Notes: generated by a model from the letters alone, not told the origin. Shown: positions 36,095 through 45,270, numbered from the stretch's first letter. The stretch is DNA of 58,765 bases from Fusobacteriaceae bacterium UBA2433 (GCA_002342785.1 DDQV01000114.1:1-58765), one strand, 5' to 3'. Translations and numbers: made by a program.

Positions 36095-36123
36095 ATTATA
36101 TTCCATTTCTAGAGTTTTTTCAA
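36095..36123 (-). promoter_or_regulatory. ptsI promoter
   Basis: On the minus strand TTGAAA (36118-36123) and TATAAT (36095-36100) are 17 bp apart, about 35 bp before the ptsI start. Confidence 0.8.
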
Positions 36124-36218
36124 GGAGTTCTCTAATTATAATAAGAATAAATCATACTTAATATTTAAAATAGAGTTCTCGCCTAATTTATTCTTTTATA
36201 AAGTACAAAAAATAATTA

Positions 36219-36253
36219 AAAATAGAGTTTTCAATTAAGAAAACTCTATTTTT
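36219..36253 (-). terminator. Terminator of the glpA-like operon
   Basis: AAAATAGAGTTTTC (36219-36232) pairs with GAAAACTCTATTTT (36239-36252) after the DUF1667 stop codon. The minus strand continues in T-rich DNA. Confidence 0.88.
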
Positions 36254-36258
36254 ATAGA

Positions 36259-36603
36259 TTACATATCTCTTGTAATTACTATATCAACACCTGTATTAAA
36301 TACATTTTTACTAACTATATCTCCCATCTTCACTGGAGATTTTACTTCTAACCTACTTATTAAATCCATACACTTGAAATTTAATTCTTTTGGAATATCT
36401 CCTGCAGTTTTTACTGGGACTCTATGATGTATTCCACCAGATATTTTAATTGTAGAAGTTACTACACGAGTAGGAGCAGTCAGTTCTTTTTTTCCATATA
36501 TAGCTCCTCTAGGACATTTATTGCCAGTTACTTTATAATCATTTTCTTCATCTACCTCTATATGACATCCCATTGGACAAACTATACATATTAATTTTTT
36601 CAT
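36259..36603 (-). CDS. DUF1667 protein, small Cys-rich redox partner
   Basis: A 114-residue protein with CIVCPMGC near the N-terminus and GNKCPRGAIYG, giving four cysteines (6, 9, 13, 30) like molybdopterin-oxidoreductase or ferredoxin-type Fe-S sites. The DUF1667 family is usually encoded beside a GlpA-like dehydrogenase and an NAD(P)/FAD oxidoreductase, exactly the order here. It probably carries an Fe-S cluster and links the dehydrogenase to its electron acceptor. No direct function is known to me. Confidence 0.85.
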   Translation of the reverse strand: MKKLICIVCPMGCHIEVDEENDYKVTGNKCPRGAIYGKKELTAPTRVVTSTIKISGGIHHRVPVKTAGDIPKELNFKCMDLISRLEVKSPVKMGDIVSKNVFNTGVDIVITRDM

Positions 36604-36614
36604 CCGTTTCCCTC

Positions 36615-37868
36615 CTATTTTGTTATTGTAACAACAATCTTATTTGTTTTGATTTTATCCATAAATACTTTTGGAATCATTATTTTTTCCATTTCTCCTG
36701 GAGCCATATGAGGTTTTTTCAAACTCATTATAACTTCATCTCCACATTTCACTTCTAATTTTACCTCTTTAAATACTTCTCTAACCCTCATAAATACTTC
36801 TAAACCTTTATCTATATTTTCTTTTCTAAATTTTTGAGGAACTGTATAACTAATTCCATTAATTCCATCTATTTCTACAAATTCTTCATTTCTTTTAATT
36901 TCATTTTTTATATATTTAGCTGCATTCTTTCCTGCTCTTCTAGATTCAGCACTTACAAAGTCTACTAAATCATGTACATGAACTACATTCCCACATGCAA
37001 ATATTCCTTCGATAGAAGTTTCCATAGATTCATTTACAATAGGTCCAGATGTTCTTCTATCTAATATGATTCCTGCATTTCTAGAAAGATCATTTTCTGG
37101 AATTAATCCTACAGATAATAATAAAGTATCTACATCATAATTAATTTCAGTTCCTGGAATAGGTTTTCTATTCTCGTCAACCTTTGCTATTGTTACTCTT
37201 TCTAATCTTCCATCACCTTTTACATTTGTAACAGTGTGACTAAGTAATAATGGAATATCATAGTCTTCTAAACATTGAACTATGTTACGAGTAAGTCCAC
37301 CTGAATAAGGCATAAGTTCTACTACAGCCTCTACTTTTGCTCCCTCTAACGTCATCCTTCTAGCCATGATAAGTCCAATATCTCCAGATCCTAATATAAT
37401 AACTTTTTTCCCTACCATATATCCTTCCATATTTACAAATCTTTGGGCTGTTCCTGCAGTAAATATTCCTGCTGGTCTATCTCCTGGAATAGCAATAGCT
37501 CCCCTTGTTCTCTCTCTACATCCCATTGCTAGTATTATAGCCTTTGCTTCTATTTCCATATATCCATCTACAGAATTTATAGCTTGTATTTTTTTATCTT
37601 CACTTACATCTAAAACCATTGTATTTAACTTATATTCTATTCCTTCTTTAGCCATTTGATCTATAAATCTTTGTGCATACTCAGGTCCTGTAAGTTCTTC
37701 TTTAAATTCATGTAGTCCAAATCCATTATGGATACATTGCTGTAAAATTCCTCCTAACTCATTATCTCTTTCAATGATTAGTATATTTTTAACACCATTT
37801 TTTTTAGCTTCTATTCCTGCAGCCAACCCTGCTGGTCCACCACCTAATACTACTAACTCATATTTCAT
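36615..37868 (-). CDS. NAD(P)/FAD-dependent oxidoreductase (partner of GlpA-like protein)
   Basis: A 417-residue two-dinucleotide-fold flavoprotein. FAD binding is shown by LGGGPAGLAAGIEAKK (8-23) and a late IFACGNVVHVHDLVD. The NAD(P) motif is VIILGSGDIGLIMARR. A single Cys in LGGILQQCIHNG takes the place of a CxxC redox pair. Together with the genes on each side it probably forms a three-part glycerol-3-phosphate oxidising complex, analogous to GlpABC of anaerobes. The exact electron acceptor is unknown. Confidence 0.88.
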   Translation of the reverse strand: MKYELVVLGGGPAGLAAGIEAKKNGVKNILIIERDNELGGILQQCIHNGFGLHEFKEELTGPEYAQRFIDQMAKEGIEYKLNTMVLDVSEDKKIQAINSVDGYMEIEAKAIILAMGCRERTRGAIAIPGDRPAGIFTAGTAQRFVNMEGYMVGKKVIILGSGDIGLIMARRMTLEGAKVEAVVELMPYSGGLTRNIVQCLEDYDIPLLLSHTVTNVKGDGRLERVTIAKVDENRKPIPGTEINYDVDTLLLSVGLIPENDLSRNAGIILDRRTSGPIVNESMETSIEGIFACGNVVHVHDLVDFVSAESRRAGKNAAKYIKNEIKRNEEFVEIDGINGISYTVPQKFRKENIDKGLEVFMRVREVFKEVKLEVKCGDEVIMSLKKPHMAPGEMEKIMIPKVFMDKIKTNKIVVTITK

Positions 37869-37927
37869 CTATTTCCTCCTCACTCTTTAGAAAAGTGTTA
37901 CAATTTTATTTTGAAATTCAAATTTAT

Positions 37928-39361
37928 TTATTTTTTAGTTTCCCCAGTTAATATATATGAATCTGCCTTATCCAGTACAATTTCTTCTAAACTTTTCCCC
38001 AATTCACGAGCTAATATTTCTTGTATTTTAGGTCCACAGAATCCACCTTGACATCTTCCCATTCCTGGTCTGCATCTTTTTTTAACCCCATCAACTGTAG
38101 TAGCTCCAACATTTCTATGAATAGAATCTACTATTTCACCTTCAGTGATATTTTCACATCTACAAATCATATTTCCATATCTCTTGTCTTCTGCTATTAA
38201 TTCTGCTTTTTTCTTGGCTGTTTCAGTTATGAATTCATAGTGTTTTTTTCTATTAGGTTTAAATTCTTTATTTAATTTTACGTCTCCTAAGATTCTTTTC
38301 GCTATCTCTACAACATCTAATGCTATTGCTGGAGCTGATGATAATCCAGGTGATTTTATTCCTGCCACATCTATAAACCCTTTAGCTTCTTTTACTTCTT
38401 CAACTATAAAATCATTTGTACTTGGCTGAGCTCTGAGTCCTGCAAAGTTTCTAATACCTTCTCTAAAGTTTAATTCCTCTATAGATTTTACTGCATGTTC
38501 TTTTACAAATTCTAATCTTTCTGCTGTAGTAGCTAGATTTTTTCTATCACTTAGATCTTCTGCATCTGGTCCTACTAGTATATTTCCATGAACTGTAGGA
38601 GTTACCAAAACACCTTTTCCTAATTTAGTTGGACATTGAAATATAACATGATTAACTAATTCTCCTTGTGTTTTATCTAAAACAAAATATTGTCCTCTTC
38701 TAGGAGTTATTTTAAAACTTTCCTCTGCTACCATTCCATGGATTTTATCAGCATATACTCCAGAAGCATTTATAACACATCTAGTCTCATAGTCTCTTTT
38801 ATTTGTAATTACTTTGTATCCACCTTCTATTTTTTCTATGTCTAAAAGTTCTGTATTTAAGTCTAATTTCACTCCATTATCTACAGCATTTTCCATAAGA
38901 GCTATAGTCATCTCCCATGGTCCTACTACTCCTCCTGTAGGAGCTAATAATGCTGATACTGCATTTTTATTTATTTTTGGTTCAATTTTTTGTAATTCAT
39001 CTTTTTCAATTATTCTAACTCCTGGAATATTATTTTCTATCCCTCTTTCTAATAACTCTTCTATATGTTTTCTTTCTTCTTCACTGTTTGCTACTACTAA
39101 CGACCCTATCCTTTTAAATGGAAAATCTAATTCTTCACTTAATTTATCAAACATTGCATTTCCTAATGCGTTATATTTAGCCATTAAAGTTCCTTCTGTA
39201 GCATCGTATCCAGCATGGACTATAGCTGAATTTGCTTTGGTTGTTCCATTAGCTACATCTGTTTCTTTATCTATTACTACTACATCAAGATCATACTTTG
39301 AAAGTTCTCTTGCTATAGACCCTCCTATTACACCTGCTCCTACAATTAAAATATCTTGCAT
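37928..39361 (-). CDS. glpA: GlpA-like FAD glycerol-3-phosphate dehydrogenase
   Basis: A 477-residue DAO-type flavoprotein with ILIVGAGVIGGSIARELS (FAD). A C-terminal BFD-like [2Fe-2S] domain reads CRCENITEGEI and then CRPGMGRCQGGFCG. In clostridia and fusobacteria this architecture is named glycerol-3-phosphate dehydrogenase, converting G3P to DHAP; L-2-hydroxyglutarate oxidase-like function is the main alternative. The two genes after it are its likely redox partners. The neighbouring glycerophosphodiesterase operon supports G3P as substrate. It is preceded by a promoter and an attenuator-like hairpin. Confidence 0.82.
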   Translation of the reverse strand: MQDILIVGAGVIGGSIARELSKYDLDVVVIDKETDVANGTTKANSAIVHAGYDATEGTLMAKYNALGNAMFDKLSEELDFPFKRIGSLVVANSEEERKHIEELLERGIENNIPGVRIIEKDELQKIEPKINKNAVSALLAPTGGVVGPWEMTIALMENAVDNGVKLDLNTELLDIEKIEGGYKVITNKRDYETRCVINASGVYADKIHGMVAEESFKITPRRGQYFVLDKTQGELVNHVIFQCPTKLGKGVLVTPTVHGNILVGPDAEDLSDRKNLATTAERLEFVKEHAVKSIEELNFREGIRNFAGLRAQPSTNDFIVEEVKEAKGFIDVAGIKSPGLSSAPAIALDVVEIAKRILGDVKLNKEFKPNRKKHYEFITETAKKKAELIAEDKRYGNMICRCENITEGEIVDSIHRNVGATTVDGVKKRCRPGMGRCQGGFCGPKIQEILARELGKSLEEIVLDKADSYILTGETKK

Positions 39362-39411
39362 TGCTACCTCCTTAAAAATAACTAAATCTAATTTTATAAA
39401 AAAACAAAAAT

Positions 39412-39453
39412 AGCCGAATAAAACAAAATAAGTATACTTTGTTTCATTCGGCT
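39412..39453 (-). terminator. Leader hairpin upstream of glpA, possible attenuator
   Basis: AGCCGAATAAAACAAA (39412-39427) pairs with TTTGTTTCATTCGGCT (39438-39453) with one mismatch, and the minus strand continues into TATTTTTGTTTTTTT. It lies between the promoter at 39490-39518 and the glpA start, so it would stop transcription before glpA unless relieved. An upstream GGCT (minus strand) could pair with the AGCC of the stem as a weak alternative. It may also simply terminate mgtC read-through. Confidence 0.75.
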
Positions 39454-39489
39454 CTCTTCATCTCTAGCCTCTATTTAATTTATACCATA

Positions 39490-39518
39490 ATTATACACTA
39501 CAGCCTTTATTTTTACAA
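39490..39518 (-). promoter_or_regulatory. Promoter of the glpA-like operon
   Basis: On the minus strand TTGTAA (39513-39518) and TATAAT (39490-39495) are 17 bp apart. Transcription would begin near 39483 and give a leader of about 120 nt containing the terminator-like hairpin. Confidence 0.78.
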
Positions 39519-39548
39519 TTATTTTTATATGTTTTTTATTTATAGTTT

Positions 39549-40274
39549 TTAATTAATTCGAGTTACACTTATAACTTCTTCAAATTTTCTTATAATATTG
39601 AAAAAATATTTCGAGTTAACATATTTAGGCAATGAAAAATGCATTACTTTTTTTACAATAATATATTCACCATCATCTACTTCACTTATTTTTTTATCAA
39701 CTACTATTTTTATATCTTTTTCCCTAGTTATCTCATTTATTATAGATTCTAAATCTTCACTCAATTTATATTCTATAATCACTTTTTTTATCTTCCTTCT
39801 TTCAATAAATGTTGTTTCAAACTTTTTTATTAAATATGATAATAGTAATATCATAATAGAAGCCGGTAGTATGAAATAATAAAATCCATAACCTATTCCT
39901 ATTCCTAATATTGCCACTAACCAGAGAGTTGCAGCAGTAGTAAGACCTCTTACTTTATTTCCTCCTGTCATAATAACCCCAGCACCTAAAAATCCTAGTC
40001 CTGATATAACCTGAGCCGTAAGTCTTGTAGGGTCAGCCTTTATATTTCCTATATCTAAACCTACTTCTGCTGTTTTATTAGATATCATAAGTTGAATTAC
40101 AGATACTATAGCTGCTCCTGCACAAGCTAACATATTTGTCTTCATTCCTGCAGGTTTTCCCCTACTTTTTCTTTCAAAACCAAATAACCCACCTACTACA
40201 CAAGCTATAAATACTCGAAACATAAATTCATAGAAACTCATTCCATAAAGCGTCATTTCCATTATCATCTTCAT
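39549..40274 (-). CDS. MgtC/SapB-family membrane protein
   Basis: A 241-residue protein with about four to five N-terminal helices carrying the family motifs GGLFGFERKSRGKPAGMKTNM, in pieces, and GLGFLGAGVIM, followed by VRGLTTAATLWLVAILG. A cytoplasmic C-terminal part of about 90 residues has an ACT-like alternation of strands and helices. MgtC proteins affect Mg2+ and phosphate balance and inhibit F-type ATPase in some pathogens; the role here is open. A short leader precedes it, without an M-box. It sits between the phosphodiesterase/TRAP operon and glpA. Confidence 0.88.
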   Translation of the reverse strand: MKMIMEMTLYGMSFYEFMFRVFIACVVGGLFGFERKSRGKPAGMKTNMLACAGAAIVSVIQLMISNKTAEVGLDIGNIKADPTRLTAQVISGLGFLGAGVIMTGGNKVRGLTTAATLWLVAILGIGIGYGFYYFILPASIMILLLSYLIKKFETTFIERRKIKKVIIEYKLSEDLESIINEITREKDIKIVVDKKISEVDDGEYIIVKKVMHFSLPKYVNSKYFFNIIRKFEEVISVTRIN

Positions 40275-40346
40275 AATCTATCCACTCCTTACATGGACTT
40301 TCTTTAGCCCCGATATATCCCAATTGGGTGTTTTCTAATAAATTTT

Positions 40347-40390
40347 AAAAAGAAGCTTTGTATTTAAATCATTTACAAAACTTCTCTTTT
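40347..40390 (-). terminator. Terminator of the glycerophosphodiesterase/TRAP operon
   Basis: AAAAGAAG-C-TTTGTA on the left pairs with TACAAA-A-CTTCT and a T-rich end on the right, just after the HAD-phosphatase stop codon. Confidence 0.85.
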
Positions 40391-40397
40391 TTAATTT

Positions 40398-41192
40398 TTA
40401 TTTTAAATTTTCATGTATTGTCTTTACCGATTTAAAAATATATGTCGGTAAAATATCAGAAGCTTTCACATCTTCTTCTGTTGCTTCCCCACTAAGTACT
40501 AAGATAGAATCTATCCCAGCATTTTCTCCTAACTTCATATCTGTATATAATCTATCTCCTGCTATAACCACATCTTCAGGTTCTAATTGGTATTTCTCTA
40601 AGATAGATTCAATTATTAACTTATTTGGTTTACCTATGATTTTAGGAGATATACCTGTTGCTGCTTCAAACATCTTTATCATAGCACCTGTATCAGGCAT
40701 ATTCTTATTCATAGGTAATGGACATACATAATCTGGGTGGGTAGCTAAAAATTCTACCCCATCCTTTATATAATCACAAGCTATCCAGATTTTTTCATAT
40801 GTTAAAGTTGTATCAAATCCTAAAACTACATAATCTGGATTAGAATTTCTACCTTTAACTAAAATAAATCCATTTTTTTCAAATTCCGATTCTAAATATT
40901 CGTTTCCTAACAAGTAAATTTTTGCTCTAGGTTTAAACTTATTTATATATATTCTAGTTGCTTCTCCTGAAGTAAATATCTTATCTTCATCTACTTCAAA
41001 TCCCATTTTTTTTAATTTTTCACAATAAACTCCACTATTTTTAGAAGAATTATTTGTTAAAAATACATAATTTATTTCTCTTTTTTCAATATGTTTTAAA
41101 AGTTCAACAGCTCCGTCTATAAAATGATCTCCTAAATAGATAGTTCCATCCATATCGAATATAAAACATTTTTTATTTTTTAATTTACACAT
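40398..41192 (-). CDS. HAD-IIA phosphatase (NagD/AraL/PGP-like)
   Basis: A 264-residue HAD hydrolase with FDMDGTIYLGD (nucleophile Asp), FLTNNSSKN, GKPNKLIIE (Lys) and IAGDRLYTDMKLGENAG (metal Asp), and a type C2 cap between motifs II and III. Related enzymes remove phosphate from phosphoglycolate, p-nitrophenyl phosphate or glycerol-3-phosphate. Its place at the end of an operon with two glycerophosphodiesterases makes G3P or a related head-group phosphate a reasonable substrate. It begins seven bases after dctM, so it is co-expressed. Confidence 0.85.
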   Translation of the reverse strand: MCKLKNKKCFIFDMDGTIYLGDHFIDGAVELLKHIEKREINYVFLTNNSSKNSGVYCEKLKKMGFEVDEDKIFTSGEATRIYINKFKPRAKIYLLGNEYLESEFEKNGFILVKGRNSNPDYVVLGFDTTLTYEKIWIACDYIKDGVEFLATHPDYVCPLPMNKNMPDTGAMIKMFEAATGISPKIIGKPNKLIIESILEKYQLEPEDVVIAGDRLYTDMKLGENAGIDSILVLSGEATEEDVKASDILPTYIFKSVKTIHENLK

Positions 41193-41199
41193 AATTTAT

Positions 41200-42486
41200 C
41201 TACCCCAGTAAGTTTGGTATAAACATAGCTATTGGAGCTGAATAAGTTAGAAGTATAAGTACTAACATTAAAGCAACTATGAATGGTATTATTTCCTTTA
41301 CAAAATCATCTAGTTTGACGCCGACTATTGTACAAGTTGTAAACATCATAGATCCAAATGGAGGAGTTATTCCACCAATCATAATATTAACTATTAAGAT
41401 TACTCCAAAATGAATAGGGTCAATTCCCATACTAGTTACTGCTGGCACTAATAACGGTGCTAATATAATAAGTGCTGCTCCACCTTCTATAAACATTCCA
41501 ATAAATAACAACAATACATTGATGATTATTAATAATACAAATTTGTTATCAGTAAAATCCATCAAGAATGCTGTAATACTTTGAGGTATTCTTTCTAGAG
41601 TTAAATAGTAACCAAATACTTTAGCTCCTATTATAAGAATCATAACTGAACCAGTACCATATACTGTATCCTTTAAAATAATTGGAATATGTCTTAACTT
41701 TAGTTTTTTATACACAAAAATTCCTATTATTACACAAAATAATACAGCCATTCCTCCTGCTTCTGTAGGAGTAAATAATCCAAAACGCATCCCTAGTATT
41801 ATCCCAAAAGGAATAAGTAATGCCCAAATAGAATCTTTAAACTGAATAGCTATCTCTTTAGGACTTGCCATCTTATCTCTTGAAGGCAAATACCCTCTTT
41901 TTTTAGAAATTATATGAACGGTTATCATAAGTGCTACCGTCATTAATATTCCTGGTGTATATCCTGCTAAAAACATCTTTGATACAGATACATTAGCTAT
42001 TAATGCATAAATAATAAGATTTGTTCCTGGCGGTATTACTGGACTAACAGAAGATGATGCGGCAGTTACTGCTGCTGAAAATGGAGCACTAAATCCTCTC
42101 TTTCTCATTTCTGGTACTAATATTTTGGATTGCATAGCTGCATCTGCATTGGCAGATCCCGAAATACCACCCATCATCATACTTAAAACTACATTTACTT
42201 GAGCTAATCCTCCAGCCATATGTCCTGCTAACACTTCTGCCATTGCCATCAAACTATTACTGATTCCAGAATAGTTCATTACCGACCCTACCATTATAAA
42301 AAATGGTACCGCTAAATATGGAAATGACTCAATAGAAGTCACAAATCTTTGCATAACCATGTTCATTGACATAACATTATCTACAAAGATAAAATAATAC
42401 ATCGATGCACCCATTAAGGCAAATGCTATTGGTATATTCAAGAAAAACAATATAAATAAAATTATTATTGGATAAAAACCTTCCAC
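41200..42486 (-). CDS. dctM: TRAP transporter large permease
   Basis: DctM/SiaM is the channel subunit of TRAP transporters, which use a Na+ or H+ gradient. The 428 residues are strongly hydrophobic (about 12 helices) and include LMGASMYYFIF, GGISGSANADAAMQSKILVPEM (in pieces), SSSVSPVIPPGTNLIIYA and FGVILIVNIMIGGITPPFG. The start is GTG 42486 behind AGGAAGTGAG. It follows dctQ by 24 bases and precedes the HAD gene by seven. Confidence 0.95.
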   Translation of the reverse strand: MEGFYPIIILFILFFLNIPIAFALMGASMYYFIFVDNVMSMNMVMQRFVTSIESFPYLAVPFFIMVGSVMNYSGISNSLMAMAEVLAGHMAGGLAQVNVVLSMMMGGISGSANADAAMQSKILVPEMRKRGFSAPFSAAVTAASSSVSPVIPPGTNLIIYALIANVSVSKMFLAGYTPGILMTVALMITVHIISKKRGYLPSRDKMASPKEIAIQFKDSIWALLIPFGIILGMRFGLFTPTEAGGMAVLFCVIIGIFVYKKLKLRHIPIILKDTVYGTGSVMILIIGAKVFGYYLTLERIPQSITAFLMDFTDNKFVLLIIINVLLLFIGMFIEGGAALIILAPLLVPAVTSMGIDPIHFGVILIVNIMIGGITPPFGSMMFTTCTIVGVKLDDFVKEIIPFIVALMLVLILLTYSAPIAMFIPNLLG

Positions 42487-42510
42487 TTTCTCACTTCCTT
42501 TTCTACTAAA

Positions 42511-42993
42511 TTAATTTTTTTCTACTTTTTTTTGCCAACCTGTTAATGATACTATATCTTCAATTAAAAATTTTAACGAATAAAAAGTCATCATTCCAAA
42601 TGAAAATACTATTGATGAATTGATATACACGTACGATATCTCTAATGCTGCTGTAATTTTACCAGATCCTACTGTATAATTATAACTCAGAACAAACAGA
42701 GTTGCTGTTAAAATAAATAAAAAACTATATATTAATAATTCTAAAAACCTTTTCCCTTTATATGGAAGTGCTTGCGTTAAAACTTCTACTCCTATCAATG
42801 CCTTATCTTTATATGCTGCTGTAGCTCCTAAAAAAACAGTCCATATAAAACACCCCACTGAAACTTCTTCAATCCATGCAAATTGAATCCCAAAACCATA
42901 TCTTAGAATAACATTCGTTATTACAGATAATACTGTTACACTTATTGTTATACTCCCCAGAATTACCTCTATATTTCTAAAGAAATTTTTCAT
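42511..42993 (-). CDS. dctQ: TRAP transporter small permease
   Basis: A 160-residue protein with four membrane helices. It shows the DctQ hallmarks VITNVILRYGFGIQFAWIEEVS and FLGATAAYKDKALIGVE, in pieces. It acts with DctM as the membrane part of the transporter. A large stem-loop lies in the 107 bases between it and dctP. Confidence 0.92.
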   Translation of the reverse strand: MKNFFRNIEVILGSITISVTVLSVITNVILRYGFGIQFAWIEEVSVGCFIWTVFLGATAAYKDKALIGVEVLTQALPYKGKRFLELLIYSFLFILTATLFVLSYNYTVGSGKITAALEISYVYINSSIVFSFGMMTFYSLKFLIEDIVSLTGWQKKVEKN

Positions 42994-43027
42994 ATTCCAC
43001 CCCGTATTCTATCTTAAATCTATAAAA

Positions 43028-43080
43028 GATAATCGTGAATAACTTTTGATAAATTCCTACCACAATTAATCACGATTATC
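43028..43080 (-). promoter_or_regulatory. Intercistronic stem-loop between dctP and dctQ
   Basis: GATAATCGTGA (43028-43038) and TCACGATTATC (43070-43080) are perfectly complementary over 11 bp with a 31-base loop. The minus strand continues TTTTATAGATTT. It may stabilise or partly end the upstream mRNA so that more binding protein than permease is made. Confidence 0.65.
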
Positions 43081-43100
43081 GAATTATATTTTAATTTTTA

Positions 43101-44126
43101 TTATTGTTTAGCTCTAATTGTTTCTAATTCTTTTTCAATTTGATCATATATTCCAGGAGTCCACTTAGGGAATTTAGAGAATACTTTAGAAGTTTGTTTA
43201 TTAAATGAAGGTAGATCTACCTCATTAAACATAACACCTAATTCTTCTAATTTAACTCTATATTCTTTTTCTAAAGTTACAGTAACTTCATTGTTATATC
43301 TAGCCCCTGCATCAAATTCTTCTTGAATAATTGTTCTTTGATTCTCAGATAATCCTTCCCATACAGTTTTAGAAATAGATACTGCTGATACTCCTAATAA
43401 ATGATTAGTTAAAGAAACATTTTTTCTTACTTCATATATTTTAGTTCCATAGATAGTCATAAGAGAACCTTCTAAACCATCTACTACTCCTTGTTGAATT
43501 CCACTATATACTTCTGTAAATGGTAATGGAGTAGGATTAGCTCCCATTGCTTCTAATGTATACATATATAATTGACTGTTTGGTACTCTTACTTTAACTC
43601 CTTCAAGGTCTGCAGGAGTTTTTACCACTTTATCTGTTAACATACTTCTAAATCCAAATAAATAATCTAAAGATAATACTTTAATTCCTTTTTCTTCAGC
43701 TTCATTTTTTAATTTTTTTACTAAATCTGACTTTGTCATTGCTAAGTATTCATCAAAATTCTTATATAACATAGGTCCATTGATAGCATTAAAATCAGGT
43801 ACATAGTCCCCTATAAAGTTAAGTCCATCTACTGATATCCAGTTCGCTCCATTAGCTACTTGTTCCATACTATCTTTTCCGATTGGTAATTGTCCACCAG
43901 CATATACTTGGATATCAATATTACCATTAGATCTTTCTTTAATTTTTTCTGCAACTCTTACTAATGATTTAGCTGTCTGCTCATCCTGTACAAATTTAGT
44001 ACTTAATTTAATTACTACTTTTTTTTCACCACTTTCTTTTGCTGCTGGTTCTTCTTTTTTCCCACAACTAACAAATAACATAGTAGCTGCTATTAACAAT
44101 GTTAACATTTTAAAAATTTTCTTCAT
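43101..44126 (-). CDS. dctP: TRAP transporter solute-binding lipoprotein
   Basis: A 341-residue DctP-family binding protein anchored by Cys21 (LFVSCGKKEEP). It has VRVPNSQLYMYTLEAMGANP and PFTEVYSGIQQGVVDGLEG, typical of TRAP receptors. The Arg in VRVPNS is the residue that usually clamps a carboxylate, which suggests that the ligand carries a carboxyl group. That fits poorly with plain glycerol-3-phosphate. The genes around it encode glycerophosphodiesterases, so the true ligand is an open question. Confidence 0.92.
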   Translation of the reverse strand: MKKIFKMLTLLIAATMLFVSCGKKEEPAAKESGEKKVVIKLSTKFVQDEQTAKSLVRVAEKIKERSNGNIDIQVYAGGQLPIGKDSMEQVANGANWISVDGLNFIGDYVPDFNAINGPMLYKNFDEYLAMTKSDLVKKLKNEAEEKGIKVLSLDYLFGFRSMLTDKVVKTPADLEGVKVRVPNSQLYMYTLEAMGANPTPLPFTEVYSGIQQGVVDGLEGSLMTIYGTKIYEVRKNVSLTNHLLGVSAVSISKTVWEGLSENQRTIIQEEFDAGARYNNEVTVTLEKEYRVKLEELGVMFNEVDLPSFNKQTSKVFSKFPKWTPGIYDQIEKELETIRAKQ

Positions 44127-44181
44127 CTTGTTCCTCCTATTATATATTTTTTATTTTAATAAATATTTCTTATTAATAATT

Positions 44182-45270
44182 TTATCTATTTAAAAAATTT
44201 ACAGCTCGGTCGGTAAAATCTGTAAATACTCCATCTACTCCAACTTTATTATAAAATATATCTAACATATCTTCAAAATCTGTTGCATATGCAGGGATTC
44301 TTCCTTCATCTAATCTAAATGTATAAGGATGTACTTCCATACCATATCTATGAGCATCTACTACCATATTTGTAATAATTAAATTATCTCTTGTAGATTC
44401 TTCCTTTACAAGCATAGGCTTCCAAGGACCGATCCCATCAGCATATTGAGATATTTTTTCCATTCCTTTGTCTTCAAACATCCAATCATAGCTATAAGGA
44501 ACAGCTTTTCCATCTATATATATCATAGTTTCATTCCAACTAGTCTCTGCTATTAATTGTACTAATTTTACATCCATTCCATATTTTGGTAATAATTCTT
44601 CTTTTAGACGCATTACTTCATTTGGATCAAAACATTGTAGATAAACTAAATCACTTTTTTTAGTATATCCATATTTTTTAAGAACTTTTAATACTTCCAC
44701 ACTTATATCTTTGCCTTCATGTCTATGAAACCAAGGAGCCTTGATCTCAGGATAAATTCCAATATTTTTACCTGTACTTTTATTTAATCCCTGTATTAAC
44801 TCAATTTCTTCTGCAAAAGTATGAACTTTAAAGTCTGATTTCCAAATTGGAAATCTTTCAGGAAAGCCTGCTACTTCTTTTCCATCTTTAATATTAAATC
44901 CTTCTGTCATTTTAAGACTTTTTATCTCTTTTAAAGTAAAATCAATAGCATAATATCTTCCATCTTCTCTTTTTCTATCTGGATATACTTTAGCCACATT
45001 AGTTACTCTATCTAAATAATGATCGTGTAACACTACCAATTCATTATCTTTTGTCATAACTACATCTTGTTCAATATAATCTGCTCCCATTGCATATGCC
45101 ATAGACTTTGCTGCCATACTGTGTTCTGGTAAATAACCACTAGCTCCTCTATGAGCTACTACAATTTTCTTTACACTTTTCATATCTTCTACCTTTTTTT
45201 CCTTCACAACACTTGTAGTACTACAACCTACAAATGCTAGCATAACCAATAAACCAATTATTTTTTTCAT
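44182..45270 (-). CDS. glpQ: Glycerophosphodiester phosphodiesterase, lipoprotein
   Basis: A 362-residue GDPD enzyme with a lipoprotein signal (LLVMLAFVGC, Cys16). The catalytic start is AHRGASGYLPEHS, followed by ADYIEQDVVMTKDNELVVLHD and DRKREDGRYYAIDFTLKEIK, in pieces; the longer insert after LHD is typical of periplasmic GlpQ. It splits deacylated phospholipids into an alcohol and glycerol-3-phosphate outside the inner membrane. It is the second gene of the operon. Confidence 0.93.
   Translation of the reverse strand: MKKIIGLLVMLAFVGCSTTSVVKEKKVEDMKSVKKIVVAHRGASGYLPEHSMAAKSMAYAMGADYIEQDVVMTKDNELVVLHDHYLDRVTNVAKVYPDRKREDGRYYAIDFTLKEIKSLKMTEGFNIKDGKEVAGFPERFPIWKSDFKVHTFAEEIELIQGLNKSTGKNIGIYPEIKAPWFHRHEGKDISVEVLKVLKKYGYTKKSDLVYLQCFDPNEVMRLKEELLPKYGMDVKLVQLIAETSWNETMIYIDGKAVPYSYDWMFEDKGMEKISQYADGIGPWKPMLVKEESTRDNLIITNMVVDAHRYGMEVHPYTFRLDEGRIPAYATDFEDMLDIFYNKVGVDGVFTDFTDRAVNFLNR

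Noticed and set aside
40275..40346. Mg2+ M-box riboswitch before mgtC
   Set aside because: The leader after the preceding terminator is only about 75 nt, too short for an M-box, and only a small CCCAATTGGG palindrome is seen.
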